Below, piece by piece: positions 50,396 through 61,500 of a stretch of DNA of 64,000 nt. This DNA comes from Dryomyza anilis (lineage: Eukaryota; Arthropoda; Insecta; Diptera; Dryomyzidae), in NCBI GenBank assembly GCA_951804985.1, contig OX638130.1, positions 129,965,593-130,029,592 of the forward strand. The letters run 5' to 3'. Below the pieces are notes generated by a model. That model was not told the DNA's origin. It ran no database searches and was given only the letters and a program-made list of their open reading frames with translations. The position numbers and the translations under genes were made by a program. Each line of letters begins with the position of its first letter. Position 1 is the first letter of the stretch.

Positions 50396-51773
50396 AGGAG
50401 CTCCAAAGTTGCATAATTTGTGAATAATAAATAAATTTATAAAATTGAAATATTTTGAATTTGAGTCGTTTTGTTTAGGTTGATTAATACACGAATTTTC
50501 TACATCGATTCGGTTTTTGATTTTTAGGGCATACCTTTTATGTCAACTTTTTGTTGTAATTTTTAGACCTATTTTCCACGGTTCGTGTAATAAAAGCATT
50601 TTGCATTTGCTCGAAAGCCATTTCTACGAAGCCGTTTGTCCGAAAGCCATTTGCCCTAATGTGCGTTTGCTGTCTGAATGGACATTTGTCCGAATGGGCG
50701 TTCGGCCGATAGTATAAATAGTGAAAAAATACCGATATAATACCGGGCTATTTTAGAAGTTTAATGGTACCATTTAAAATAATCCATGACCCCCAAAAGT
50801 GGGTCAAAAACCCGATTTTTGAGTAACATTTTTTTATTGCGGAAATCTATGGCGGGCTTGTTTTGAAACCAATGATACCATTTGAAGTAGTCTTTGAACC
50901 AAAAAGTATGTCAATCGATAGCGGGTTTCTTTATAAGTATAATGGTAGCATTTGGATAACTTATTACTATATTCTACTGCAGAATTTAGTATTTTAGTTT
51001 TTTTAAAGCAGTAAAATTAAATAATTTAAATACTAATGTAATTATGGTAATTGCAAAATAAATACATACATATTACCTTATCCTGTTTTTGCAATAATTT
51101 TGAAATAATACTGTGGAAAAAAATAAACATATGATGTTTTTGCACGTTTTTCTATACACGGTTGAAAATTCTAATTCTTTTGAATTTTAAATTATTAATA
51201 TTGGGTGGTCCTTTTGAGGTAGAACGTACACCTGATCATATTCCAATAATAAATTGATCACTATTACAGAATCTAATTAACGAAATTAATGAAAACTCAA
51301 TTTATTGCAAACAACTATCGTCTTTCCTTAGCGAAAACAAAAATTTTCAAACGTAATACTTTTCGGACGTACGTCGGAATAATCGTACAACGGTCGACGT
51401 ATGTACGAACGCACGCACATGCCAATGTATTTCCCGCTTAAATGCATTTTCAAAATGGCGTCAACAATCAATTGTTTGACAGAAGCAGAGAAGCAGAGTA
51501 TATAAAATTTTGTTCATTCGGATTCTGCAAAATTGTCCAAACAAAATATTGAATTTAACAAAGAAAAACAGCGATAATTACAGAACGATGCTCGCGTTAT
51601 ATTAAGCGCACTTTACGTTGTACATATTGCAGGACATTTTTGAAATACTGCTGCAGTTAATTGTGAGATAAATAGTGCAACTGGCCTCTGTTGGTCGTAT
51701 TCAAGTTAATCAAATTCAAGTGCGACCTGCACATTAAATGTGGAAGTTTATGAACGGACACTAGTGCTGGACC
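50396..51773. other. Intergenic DNA between reductase and BTB gene
   Basis: Contains a degenerate minisatellite at about 50600-50710 built on words such as 'gccatttgtccgaa' and 'cgaatgg', a motif type seen in many arthropod genomes. The last 250 bases are less AT-rich and probably hold the BTB gene 5' UTR and promoter. No other gene seen. Confidence 0.55.
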
Positions 51774-54700
51774 ATGGCCACTACGCAACAGTATTCACTG
51801 CGTTGGAACAACTACTTCCGCCATCTGACGTACGCGCTCGACAACCATCGCACCAATGATGATTTCGTCGACGTCAGTCTCTGTTGCGACGGGCGCAAGA
51901 TCAAGGCGCACAAGGTGGTGCTGTCCTCCTGCAGCAGCTATTTCAAGGAGATATTTAAGGAGAATCCGCACCCACATCCCGTGATCATTTTCAAGTTCAT
52001 CAAGTTCGAGGATCTCAATTCTATTATTGAGTTTATGTATCAGGCAAGTTGACATGCTGTTGGTTAGGGTGGTAATACAAATGTGGGTGGGGTGTTTGTG
52101 AGGTCGGCTTCTAGGGTGGTTGTTTTTTTTTGTGATTACTAAATGTGTACTATTGCAGGGAGAAGTTAACGTGCAGCAAGAAGCCCTTCAATCTTTTCTT
52201 CAAACTGCCGAGCTGCTTGCTGTGCAAGGACTCACCGCCGAGGAAAAGGAGAAGCCAAAGGCGCCGCTGACGCCAGTCATCGATGAGCAGAAACTGATCA
52301 AAACAATACCGAGCACGATACGTGCCATTAATGAGACAACAACCACGCAATCATCACAAACCATTGAAATACCAGCTGCGGCAATTGTACAGCAGCAGCA
52401 ACAGCAGCTTAACCAAACGCAACACCAGCAGCAGCAACAACAGCATCACCACTTGCAGACACAGCAAATACAACACATTCAAGTTCAACACCAGCCGCAA
52501 CAAGTGGCGCCGGTGCAGCTGCAGCACACGCACCATCAGCAGCAGCAGCAGCAACAACAGCAGTTGACTGGCAGTAGCAGCGTCTCGAATGCAGCTACAG
52601 CCAGTGCAGCTGTGCTGACCGCAAGCACTAAGAAACGCAAACTGACATTTTCCGATGATGATGACAACATTTACACCACGGAAACGGTTGACTACGCGGT
52701 CAAGGATGACGCGAGCCTGGTTAAAAGTAGGTGTTGCCATTTTTGTAACAGCCCAAGACCTAACCAATCCATTTTTACACAGATGAAATGTCCTTCCTGC
52801 GCGGCACTGTCAAGATGGATATGCCCGAGTACATTGTGAGCGAAGTGGACGAAAGCCAACAGCTGTCCGACGGTGGAACGCCACAAACTTCACAGGACGC
52901 AGCCACTGCGGGCACTCAGAATGTGACACAGTACACGTCGGAGTATGAGATTCTTACGGAATCCGAAATCGAGGAAAAGTATCAGCAAACTGAGGCGGAT
53001 AATGCCGAGATTACCATCGAAATGGGTGAGATATATAAAGCTTGAGTGAATGGCAGTGTCTTTGAAACTATTATCCTGTCAACGTAGGTCGCCTGTTGAA
53101 CACGACGACGACTACTTCGATCACAGCGCAAACTGGATCGATGGATGACAATGGCATGAAGACGGATGGGAAAGGCAGTGGCTCAGGTGAGTTTTCATTA
53201 AGTCGAAGTGGTAGTTAGAAATTGTAAAAACTACATAGACCTACATTTGGGGCACACATTTAATACAGCTGCTTCATATTTTTAATATTACGCGTAGACT
53301 ATTTGTGGCTGCATGGCGTGCATTTTGAAAACAGCCATTCGTTGAATATGTCTCCAAATGATGTTGCTTAGAATTATTGTTTCGTTTTCCAAAGTTTATA
53401 TTTTCGTTTTGTTTTTTAAACCTGTTCTCTTTATTTATTTAAATTTAACCCCAGAAACTTAAAACCAAACACTGCAAATTGCTAAATGAATCTTTGTCCT
53501 TTTGTATATTTTTAGATTTGCCCAATAATAAGTGGACAGAATGTCAGTTTTGTAAAATGGTTATAACCACGGTTAATCTTTGGAGACATATTCGCACCCA
53601 GCACACGCCACAGCCGCCGCGCAAGTGCGAGCTATGCAACAAAAACTTCAAAAACAAGTACAGCTTGCGCGAGCACATACGCATCTCGCATGAGCAGAAA
53701 ATCGCGGTCAAATCGGAAAACTGATTGACGTGTTACTTGCGCTGCGCCGCTGTCCGCACCAGCGCCCAGGACGCGTTGGGAAGTCATCGGCTCTGCGACT
53801 GAAGGATTGCTTCGCGATCGCAAGCGACGCAGTCATTCTAGAAGCTGTCCAAGTAAAGCAAATCGCAGATGCCAATCAAACGTCCAGAAATTTAGTCAAA
53901 TATATTAGCTGGAGGCAACAAAAGTGCGTGATGTTAAAGTACGATGCGAATTTATCATGTTATAAAAACTCTGCGTACTTAACTGCACGCACTTGCTGGA
54001 GAGTGGGGGGCGAACATTCAAATTCTGAAGAATAGATTTCCAAGTTTTTATGTATTTCGCAACACTCTTGTTGAACTCATTTATTTATTTTGTATTTATT
54101 TTATTCATTGCAATTACACTGCAGGTTTTGTATTTTGCGCATTTTTCGTGTACATTATAGGTTTAATTTTTTACTTTCATCTGCTACATTTCTTCTAAAC
54201 TTAAGCAACAATCATGTAAAATAGCACTTAATTTCACTAGGACTTTGCTTCTTAATTAAACAATTTTCATCAGTGTACAAAAGAACCGTCTAAATATTAA
54301 TATTATTGGCTTCAAATATATAATATATAAATCTGAATAAATATAAAAATTAAATACATATTATGTATTAAGTAGAATCGATGGATACCTTTATATTCCT
54401 TACTTTAAGTATAATTTAATTGTCGTTTGTTCTGATTCCGTCAAACATTTGTCATAATGGTTGCTTACTTCTTTTTACTATTGGAATAAAGTCACTGTTT
54501 CAAGAATTTTTACAAAATGGGGAATATATAAAAATGCTATATATCTCCATTCCAAAAGCAGTCCTGGCCGATATGGAAAAAACAGCAGCGAAACCAGCTC
54601 AGTCGATTTAGCGATGTCCGTCTGTCTATTGAAATCATTGTAACAAGAAACCAGCAGAAACAGATCAATATAAAACTCAGGTTATTGATAACTTGTATTC

Positions 54701-57700
54701 GTAGGTTATCGTGTATTATGCGTAGTAGGTACATTGCGATTTGAGATCCGCTCACTTTTGTAAATATACCTCATAAAGTACTCCGATCTACAAAAGCATT
54801 TCACTTACCGGCCGATGTGACCGTTTTTTAGCGTTTGAACAAACATTATTATCGTTTTCGGCTATCGTTATCGATTCGAGAACGATAGCGTTATCGAATG
54901 AAATAGCTCCATCGTTAACGATATCAATATTGTATGAATATTCGATATCGAAACGAATTCGAGAAGCGGTTCAATTTTGAGCTTAGCATTTTTTTTTATT
55001 AAATGAATGCATTATACATAAATAATACTTATTTCTCTATTCTTACCTTCAATTTACACAATTTATTTCCTCAACAAAATACGGAAAGCAAAAAATCAAA
55101 GGACGCACGAAAACGGTTAAACAAAATTATTGTTGTTTTCAAAGTTTCCCTTTGCATTTTTCGCTCGCCGACTGTTATTCTGTTCAGGCGGTTATTTTAT
55201 GTTCTAAATTATTGTAGTTGAAGCCTACTTGACATTTAACGATATCGTTTTTGAATTCGAAACGATATCGAGATTAAATACTATAGTGCACCCAAAGAAC
55301 GAATCAGTTGGGGCAACCGTCTTTTTTTGCCAACCGATTTATTTGGTTCTGTCGACTGAATCAGTTGTTGCAACACCGCGTATCAGTTCACACAACTAAT
55401 GAATACAATGGACACAACCAATTTGTTTAGTTGTGGTAGCCAATTTAATTATAAGAAATAGGCCATTTTACCTAACCCTAGCGCTCCAACGTGTTGCAAA
55501 CACGAAGTCAGCATCACAACAGCGTTCCCGAGATCGAAAATAGCCGATGACTTGTTGTGCTGCTGACGTTGAAGCGCTAGGGCTGCATGTGGAAATACAA
55601 CATGTAGAAACGAAATAGCAAGAACTCTGTCTCTTGTTGAAGAAAGTATATTTGAGCATGAAAAAACGAATAAGCCTTAAAACAATTCCAAATTTTGTTT
55701 AAGACGTGACACGCGCTGTCCGCAGCACAAAACAAAACGAGTGAAAAATGTAAAGCTTGCGCGACTGGTGTTGTCCTGCTTTGGCATCGCTTTTATACAA
55801 GACAACTGATTTCGCAGTTGAATCAAATAAATATTGGTTGCTACAACTTAATATTGGTTAGGTCTCATTTTGAATTTAGTTGCCGTGGCAATATAAACAA
55901 AAAAATTGAAAATGGATAATAAGTTTGTTTCCCCAATCAATCTGGGAGTTGCTTCAACTAATAGTTGGTTACGCTTCATATTATTGTTTACCACAAATGA
56001 ATTTCAGTTGAAACTGACTAAATTTGGTAGATGCAAATGAATATTCGTTGAAACAACTGCACACCAAGCAATTATTTTTTTGTGTGTGTTTGCTATGTAG
56101 TCGCCGCGCACACTTTCGAAATTATGAGCAAAAATGTTTTTATTTTTGGATTTTCATTGCACATTCCAGAATAGATTCTGATGTATTTGAAATTGTGATG
56201 AAGAATTATTTTTTTTATGATAAAAAATAATGAAATGTATCAAACATAATTTAATTCGATCAAAATAAAACGATATTTAAAAACAAAATAAGAAAAGGGT
56301 GATTTTTAACAATTAAGCCGTAAATAAACTCATGGCATACATTTACGATTCTAGGTATGACCACAGACTCTAAATACTAATAGTATTTAGAGTCTTTGGT
56401 ATGACTTTGGCAAATTGAGATTGTGCTTAGAAAATGCGCATTTTTCGGACCAATCATGTTTTTTTTTTAGCCAAAGTTCGACAGTGTCCGTTTCACACAC
56501 ACATTCACCAGTCAAATTTTAAAATCTTTATTTTTTTTTGACAATTTGTAAAAGTATTACAATGACAAAAGCTGATTATAATTTTAAAGTCGTCCTAAAA
56601 TGATTTTTTGTTTTTATCTACTTTCTTTAACAGTCGATTGAAATAGAGTATTCCCGAGAAATGAAGGCTAAATTTTCATTTTCTTTGGAATGAAACATAG
56701 CGATCATCGGCATTTTTGATGTTTTTCTTATTTTGGCCACAGAGAAAATTGACAGAGCAACTTGTGATCTCAAAAATAATTTTTAGTTATTAATTCAAGT
56801 ATTCTTAATGATATTCAATTAAAATGTAAAATATAAAACAGTTTTATACTGGTATCATGCAGGATAAACGTTTACTGGATTTGTCATATGTGGTATTTAT
56901 AGATGGCTTATACAAAGAATTCATCATTCTTAAATTTATCATTTCACCTGTATACAAAATGTCCCTACTTCGAAATTCCACATGTGACCAACCTTATTTC
57001 TTAAACAATTCCAATGTCTTGATCCATTAAATAGGACTTAGTAGAATAGTCTTGATTTTGATTAAATTTAAAAATTGACATATATCAAGTGTAGCTACAA
57101 TTTTACCACTGAAACGAAATGAAACCAACTGTAACAAAATCGAACGAAAGTCTCTAAATACTCTGATTTTATGCCATAAATACAAAACCCATGAAATGTA
57201 AAATTGAAATAGTGACTTAACTTCAAATAGTGTCTCTTGGCACTCGTTAAAAAATGTGTGGAACAAATTCCGTAACAGTTAAAAAGCGAGTTTGTTGGAC
57301 TTCGGTCAATTTAAAGTCAGTAATAGGTTCGACATGTGACGTAGTTTTGTACAACATAACATATGCCGCATGCGGCTAAACTATCTAAAAGTATCTGATT
57401 TTGAAATCGTGCAATTCTGGTATAGGCAACATAATTCCAGAACAAGCGAAACAAAACAGTTGAATTTAATGTAGTACATAAATTTATAACTAAATGTTTC
57501 TAATGTTAAAACCGAGAGGGCAAGCATGATAATTGCTCCAAATAAATTTTAAATTGTCATTAAAAATGTAGTTTTTGTTTAGTTACTGTGCAGGGCAGCA
57601 TAACGAATTGCTTAAAAATTCCATCTATTTTCAGATGAATCTCTTGTGTGCGGAATTTGCAATCGCAAGCTGCAGTCCATGGCGGCGCTGCGCAGACATA

Positions 57701-57855
57701 CGGCATCTCGCCACACGCAGATCCGAGAAAAGCAACACGACTGCATAATGTGCAATAAGAGCTTTAAAACGAAGTGGTCGCTGTCTACGCATAACTCGCG
57801 GTTCCATCGCGATGTTCGCGTCACTAAGGAGTGCATTAAAATGGAATTTTTATAA
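51774..57855 (+). CDS. BTB/POZ-C2H2 zinc-finger transcription factor with alternative last exons
   Basis: Common exons 51774-52043, 52159-52726, 52783-53025, 53088-53186 encode 393 residues plus one base. They splice either to 53516-53724 (isoform A, 462 aa) or to 57635-57855 (isoform B, 466 aa); both acceptors take the same phase. Residues 1-117 are a BTB domain of the insect ttk type (SLRWNNYFRHL, FVDVSLCCDGRKIKAHKVVL, IIEFMYQGEVNV), which mediates dimerisation. A Gln/His-rich stretch spans about 168-225, then an acidic region. Each terminal exon supplies two C2H2 fingers, so the isoforms should bind different DNA. Intron 1 is GC-AG. The arrangement recalls lola, mod(mdg4) and fru. I suspect an X-linked Drosophila gene such as CG12236 or CG8924 but cannot confirm it. 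Nuclear regulator of unknown targets. Confidence 0.92.
52044..52158 (+). other. GC-AG intron 1 of the BTB gene
   Basis: The junction is CAG|gcaagt ... attgcag|GGA. It joins MYQ to GEVNV, exactly the BTB family sequence. No GT donor nearby keeps frame. The strong CAG|GCAAGT context is the usual form of GC donors. Confidence 0.85.
52388..52565 (+). repeat. CAG/CAA coding repeat
   Basis: Mixed CAG and CAA codons with CAC give the Gln/His tract of the BTB protein. Mixed codons suggest a moderately stable repeat. Confidence 0.85.
53516..53724 (+). CDS. Terminal exon A (zinc fingers A1-A2) of the BTB gene
   Basis: Preceded by ttttag at 53510-53515. Finger A1 is C403-x2-C406-x11-H418-x4-H423, one residue shorter than canonical between Cys and His. 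Finger A2 is C431-x2-C434-x12-H447-x4-H452. The frame ends TGA at 53722-53724. A possible AATAAA is at 54336-54341. Confidence 0.9.
54855..55275. promoter_or_regulatory. Cluster of CGATA / TATCG motifs
   Basis: Between 54855 and 54950 CGATA or its complement occurs at least seven times (for example cgttatcgattcg, acgatagcgttatcg, ttcgatatcg). Two more CGATATCG occur at 55238-55272. CGATA is the core of BEAF-32 and DREF sites in Drosophila. A repeat origin is also possible. Confidence 0.4.
55476..55582. repeat. 107-bp inverted repeat
   Basis: Left arm CCCTAGCGCTCCAACG and right arm CGTTGAAGCGCTAGGG pair with one mismatch. More GC-rich than its surroundings. Probably part of a foldback or MITE. 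Confidence 0.65.
56365..56395. repeat. 31-bp palindrome with flanking direct repeats
   Basis: A 15-bp stem AGACTCTAAATACTA on each side of one base. GGTATGAC occurs directly on both outer sides (near 56354 and 56398). Confidence 0.7.
57635..57855 (+). CDS. Terminal exon B (zinc fingers B1-B2) of the BTB gene
   Basis: Acceptor ttttcag at 57628-57634, same phase as exon A. Finger B1 is C399-x2-C402-x12-H415-x4-H420, and finger B2 is C430-x2-C433-x12-H446-x4-H451. The frame ends TAA at 57853-57855. The helix residues differ from those of exon A, implying a different target. Confidence 0.88.
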
Positions 57856-58253
57856 ATTCATCTTATTTTATTTTACACATATTATTAATATAGTTTAAGC
57901 GTAATTTCTCATTGGGTTTAAGTTGTCCATAATGTTTAAGTTTATAAATATATTCATCAACATGTATAATAGCATTAGTGTAAAACTGTATATAGCATTG
58001 TATGTCAGAATGGCCACTTACGTTTTTCTTTTTCTGATTTGAAAGGGGTTATTGCAGTGACATGTTAAGCCACAAGATGTAATGGCATTGAAAGTTTGGA
58101 CAAATACATAAATAAGTATAATAATGATTTATGTTTCTAGTTATCCTTGTATTGCAGTTCGGAAGCATACGAATTCTTTAAATTAAGATATCAAAATTAA
58201 AATATCAAAATTACAAATTTGACAAAATAGCAATTTAATTTTTTACGTAAAAC

Positions 58254-58620
58254 CATGATACAAATATTTACAGGTACGATCACTCTGACATTAGGCAAGT
58301 TTTTTTGACCAATTTTGAAATATTTTGTTTTGATTCAAATTCAAATTTTCCAAAATTAAAATTTATGTTCAATGGAAATATGAAAAATATTTTTCAGATT
58401 TTGTTTTGATTATAAAAATTTTTGTGAACATTTTTAAGTTAAATCAAAGCATACCTTGATAATTATTTTTCATTTCTATAGAATTTTATATGAGATTTTT
58501 TTAATTGTCGATTTTGTTTTGATTTTAAAACTAAACTTCAAAAAACTTGCCTAGTGTCACCTAAAGTAAACATTAGAAAAAAATGAGAGAGTGATCGTAC
58601 CTGTATATATTTGTATCATG
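58254..58620. mobile_element. hAT-type MITE, copy 1
   Basis: 367 bp with terminal inverted repeats of about 33 bp (left CATGATACAAATATTTACAG, one mismatch between ends) that extend further inward through 'aggcaagttttttt' and 'aaaaaacttgcct'. CGTAAAAC stands directly outside both ends (58246-58253, 58621-58628). An 8-bp duplication is typical of hAT. No coding frame, so it needs a transposase from elsewhere. Confidence 0.93.
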
Positions 58621-58812
58621 CGTAAAACCTTGATAAGCCACAAAATGTACTTGGTGATTTTTGAAATTTTAACCATTTGTCTTGAAAATATACTTAATTT
58701 TTAAAAATAATGTAATTTATTGCAAAATATTAATAATTAGCATCGGCATTTTCAATACAAAAACATGATTGATCATTTGAGAAACTTCTTTAAGTTTTTC
58801 CTTATTTAAAAC

Positions 58813-59179
58813 CATGATACAAATATTTACAGGTACGATCACTCTGACATTAGGCAAGTTTTTTTGACCAATTTTGAAATATTTTGTTTTGATTCAAATT
58901 CAAATTTTCCAAAATTAAAATTTATGTTCAATGGAAATATGAAAAATATTTTTCAGATTTTGTTTTGATTATAAAAATTTTTGTGAACATTTTTAAGTTA
59001 AATCAAAGCATACCTTGATAATTATTTTGCATTTCTATAGAATTTTATATGAGATTTTTTTAATTGTCGATTTTGTTTTGATTTTAAAACTAAACTTCAA
59101 AAAACTTGCCTAGTGTCACCTAAAGTAAACATTAGAAAAAAATGAGAGAGTGATCGTACCTGTATATATTTGTATCATG
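58813..59179. mobile_element. hAT-type MITE, copy 2
   Basis: 367 bp, differing from copy 1 at a single base that I can see (t to g in the AT-rich middle). TTTAAAAC flanks both ends (58805-58812, 59180-59187). The different target duplication shows an independent insertion, not a segmental duplication. Confidence 0.93.
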
Positions 59180-59361
59180 TTTAAAACATTATTTTCATTC
59201 AATGCATTTGAACGTTGACAAAATTTTCAGAATACCGATTAATCAAAAGTTTGATTGATTAATTTCACAGTCCTAATGCTGACCACAGACCGGTCTCAAT
59301 TGGATCAAATTTGTATCAAAATAACGCTGACCCCACAACAGTAATACATATCTCTACACAA

Positions 59362-59486
59362 GGCTATTCAAATAAAACGGTTACATTGTCTATTGGTACT
59401 CGGTACCCAGAACATCTGAGACATTTTTCTTAGGTTAATAGATACCGTTACTTTTCTAAAAGTATCCGTTTTGACTTGGAATACCA
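59362..59486. mobile_element. Small inverted-repeat element ('aaaacgg' type)
   Basis: Left 'ggctattcaaataaaacgg' and right 'ccgttttgacttggaatacc' oppose each other with mismatches, and inner 'gtctattggtac' and 'gttaatagatacc' continue the fold. About 125 bp. Confidence 0.5.
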
Positions 59487-59580
59487 TAAATTTTAAATAA
59501 AAACAGATTATACAACTTTAATGTAATTTTTAGAGTAACTTTTATTTGCGTTCATTACTACCATATTTTATACTTAACAA

Positions 59581-61044
59581 TTACATGTCGCCCACACCTG
59601 GCAACGGGAATTTTTCGCTGAACTGCTCAATTTCGCTGCGCAGTGCCGACACTTTGGCGACAATATCTGCGTTATTGTGCACAGTCTCATGGAAGTCCGC
59701 CAACTTGGGACCCGACACCTTCATCGCTTCGCCGCACAGCTTCAAAGCACGATCAATGAAATCGACAACAGCATCGATGTCCTCTTCGACTAGGCCGCGT
59801 GTAGTTAGGGCTGGTGTTCCTAGGCGTATGCCTGACGGATTCATGGCAGACTTATCGCCAGGCACAGTATTCTTGTTGCATGCAATAGAAACTTCCTCCA
59901 AGATGTACTCGGCACGCGAGCCCGTTAGGCCAACGCTGCGCAAATCGACCAACACCAAGTGCACGTCGGTGCCGCCCGTCACAATGTTGTAGCCCTGCTT
60001 CATCAAGCCGGCGCACAGACGACGTGAGTTTGCAATAACCTGCTTCTGATACTCGACAAACTCGGCTGTCTTGGCTTGCTTCATGGCGGTGGCAATGGCT
60101 GCGATGGCATTGTTATGTGGACCGCCCTGCAGTCCGGGAAATACAGCGGCGTTAATGCGATCCTCTAAATCGTACATCACTTGTTGTCCGTTGGGCTTCA
60201 CCTTGCGCACACCCTTACGGAAGAAGATGACGCCGGCACGTGGTCCGCGCAGCGTCTTGTGCGTTGTGGTGCTTACAACGTCCGCATACTCGAAGGGCGA
60301 CGGAATTAAGCCAGCGGCGACCAGGCCGGATATGTGTGCCATGTCAGCGAACAGATAGGCGTCATTGGCATCAGCGATCTGCTTGAAACGTGCATAGTCC
60401 AGGCAGCGCGAATAGCACGAGATGCCGGCAATGATCACTTTCGGCTTGAAGAGCTTGGCGTTGGCCTCCAACTGATCGTAATCAATAATACCAGTGGCGG
60501 CATTTACCTTGTATGGCATGCTCTCAAAAAATATCGATGTTGCGGATATTTTCTTCGTGGGTGTCATGAAACCGTGGGTCAAGTGACCACCATCAGGCAG
60601 ATCCAAACCCATGATACGATCGTGTGGTTGGCATAGACCTGTATAAACGGCGAAATTGGCCGGTGAACCAGAGTAAGGTTGCACGTTGACACCCCACTCT
60701 TCCGGATTAAGATTGTAGGCTTCCAGAGCGCGCTGCTGTGCAAGCACTTCGATTTTGTCTATAACCTGGTTGCCGCCATAGTAACTGTAAGCCAAACACC
60801 AATCAAAACATTAGGTCACTTACACAGAAAGCAAAAAAACTTACCGCTTGCCAGGCAAACCTTCGGAGTACTTGTTGTGCAGACATGAGCTGAGACACTC
60901 CAAGACAGAGACTGAGGTGAAGTTCTCGCTGGCAATCATTTCGAGACCAGCATTTTGGCGTTTTTTCTCCTGACGAATAAGATCGGCCAATTCCGGATCA
61001 ATCTCGTTCAGTTTAGAATGAAGAAGCTTCGAGTTTCCAGACAT
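59581..61044 (-). CDS. Shmt: Serine hydroxymethyltransferase
   Basis: Two coding exons on the minus strand: 60845-61044 and 59581-60784, with a 60-bp GT-AG intron. Total 1404 nt, or 467 aa, starting [10 protein letters not shown]. It is a fold-type I PLP enzyme that converts serine and tetrahydrofolate to glycine and 5,10-methylene-tetrahydrofolate, feeding one-carbon metabolism. Visible landmarks: [11 protein letters not shown] near 34-44, [13 protein letters not shown] near 59-71, [10 protein letters not shown] with PLP-contacting D214, and [14 protein letters not shown] with the Schiff-base lysine K243. The start follows a splice acceptor by four bases (cag|aaaATG), so the 5' UTR is in a separate exon. 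No mitochondrial leader is seen in that exon, so this transcript would give the cytosolic form. The minus-strand AATAAA (59541-59546) lies about 35 bases after the stop. Confidence 0.97.
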
Positions 61045-61437
61045 TTTCTGTAAAGTGTGCAAAAATTAAAATATGTAAAGACTCAATAATGACGAAAATT
61101 ACAATCGGAGCCATTTTAATGAGAGCAAGATGTTGGACTGGGTGCTGCGAATGTTTAAGTAGAAGTGAATTTAAAATATGTATCAAAAATGCATTTATTA
61201 CAAGTTGCATTCATAAAAACAAAATGTATGGGGGGATCAGAGTGCAAAAAGTTGATACGGTTTTGCGATAATTCCGATGACGTTGGGTACGACAAGTAAA
61301 CGTAAATAACCAACGAATTGTGTTTTTAAAAACAAGTCTTTCAATTTGACTTAAATAAATAATAAAACACGGTAGGTACTACTCGGGATTGTGGCTATTA
61401 AATCTGTTCCTATATTTAGATTTTGTTTTTAACTCAC

Positions 61438-61500
61438 AGGCGAAAAAACACGGTGCAAAGACGTCTTATTGCGATGGCACAGCTAAGGTTACTGAGGAAA
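61438..61500 (-). other. Likely 5' UTR exon of Shmt
   Basis: On the minus strand a strong donor (cgcct|gtgagttaaaa) at 61438/61437 precedes a 390-bp intron ending at the acceptor 61048. The outer limit is a guess. No ATG is seen in this exon. Confidence 0.5.

Larger units (their letters stand above)
53725..57634 (+). other. 3' UTR of isoform A and intron before exon B
   Basis: About 3.9 kb with no further zinc-finger exon that I can find. It holds a CGATA-motif cluster (54855-55275), an inverted repeat (55476-55582) within a stretch rich in CAACTGA/TTGGTTG words (about 55300-56060), and a 31-bp palindrome. Confidence 0.6.
57856..59580. other. Intergenic DNA between BTB gene and Shmt (convergent)
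   Basis: Contains two hAT-type MITEs and a further small inverted-repeat element. No gene seen. TTTATT at 59541-59546 supplies the minus-strand AATAAA for Shmt. Confidence 0.7.

Noticed and set aside
52354..52767. 137-codon minus-strand frame rich in Leu
   Set aside because: Antisense of the Gln/His coding repeat.
53730..54035. 101-codon frame after zinc-finger exon A
   Set aside because: Lies in the 3' UTR of isoform A. No recognisable domain or finger pattern.
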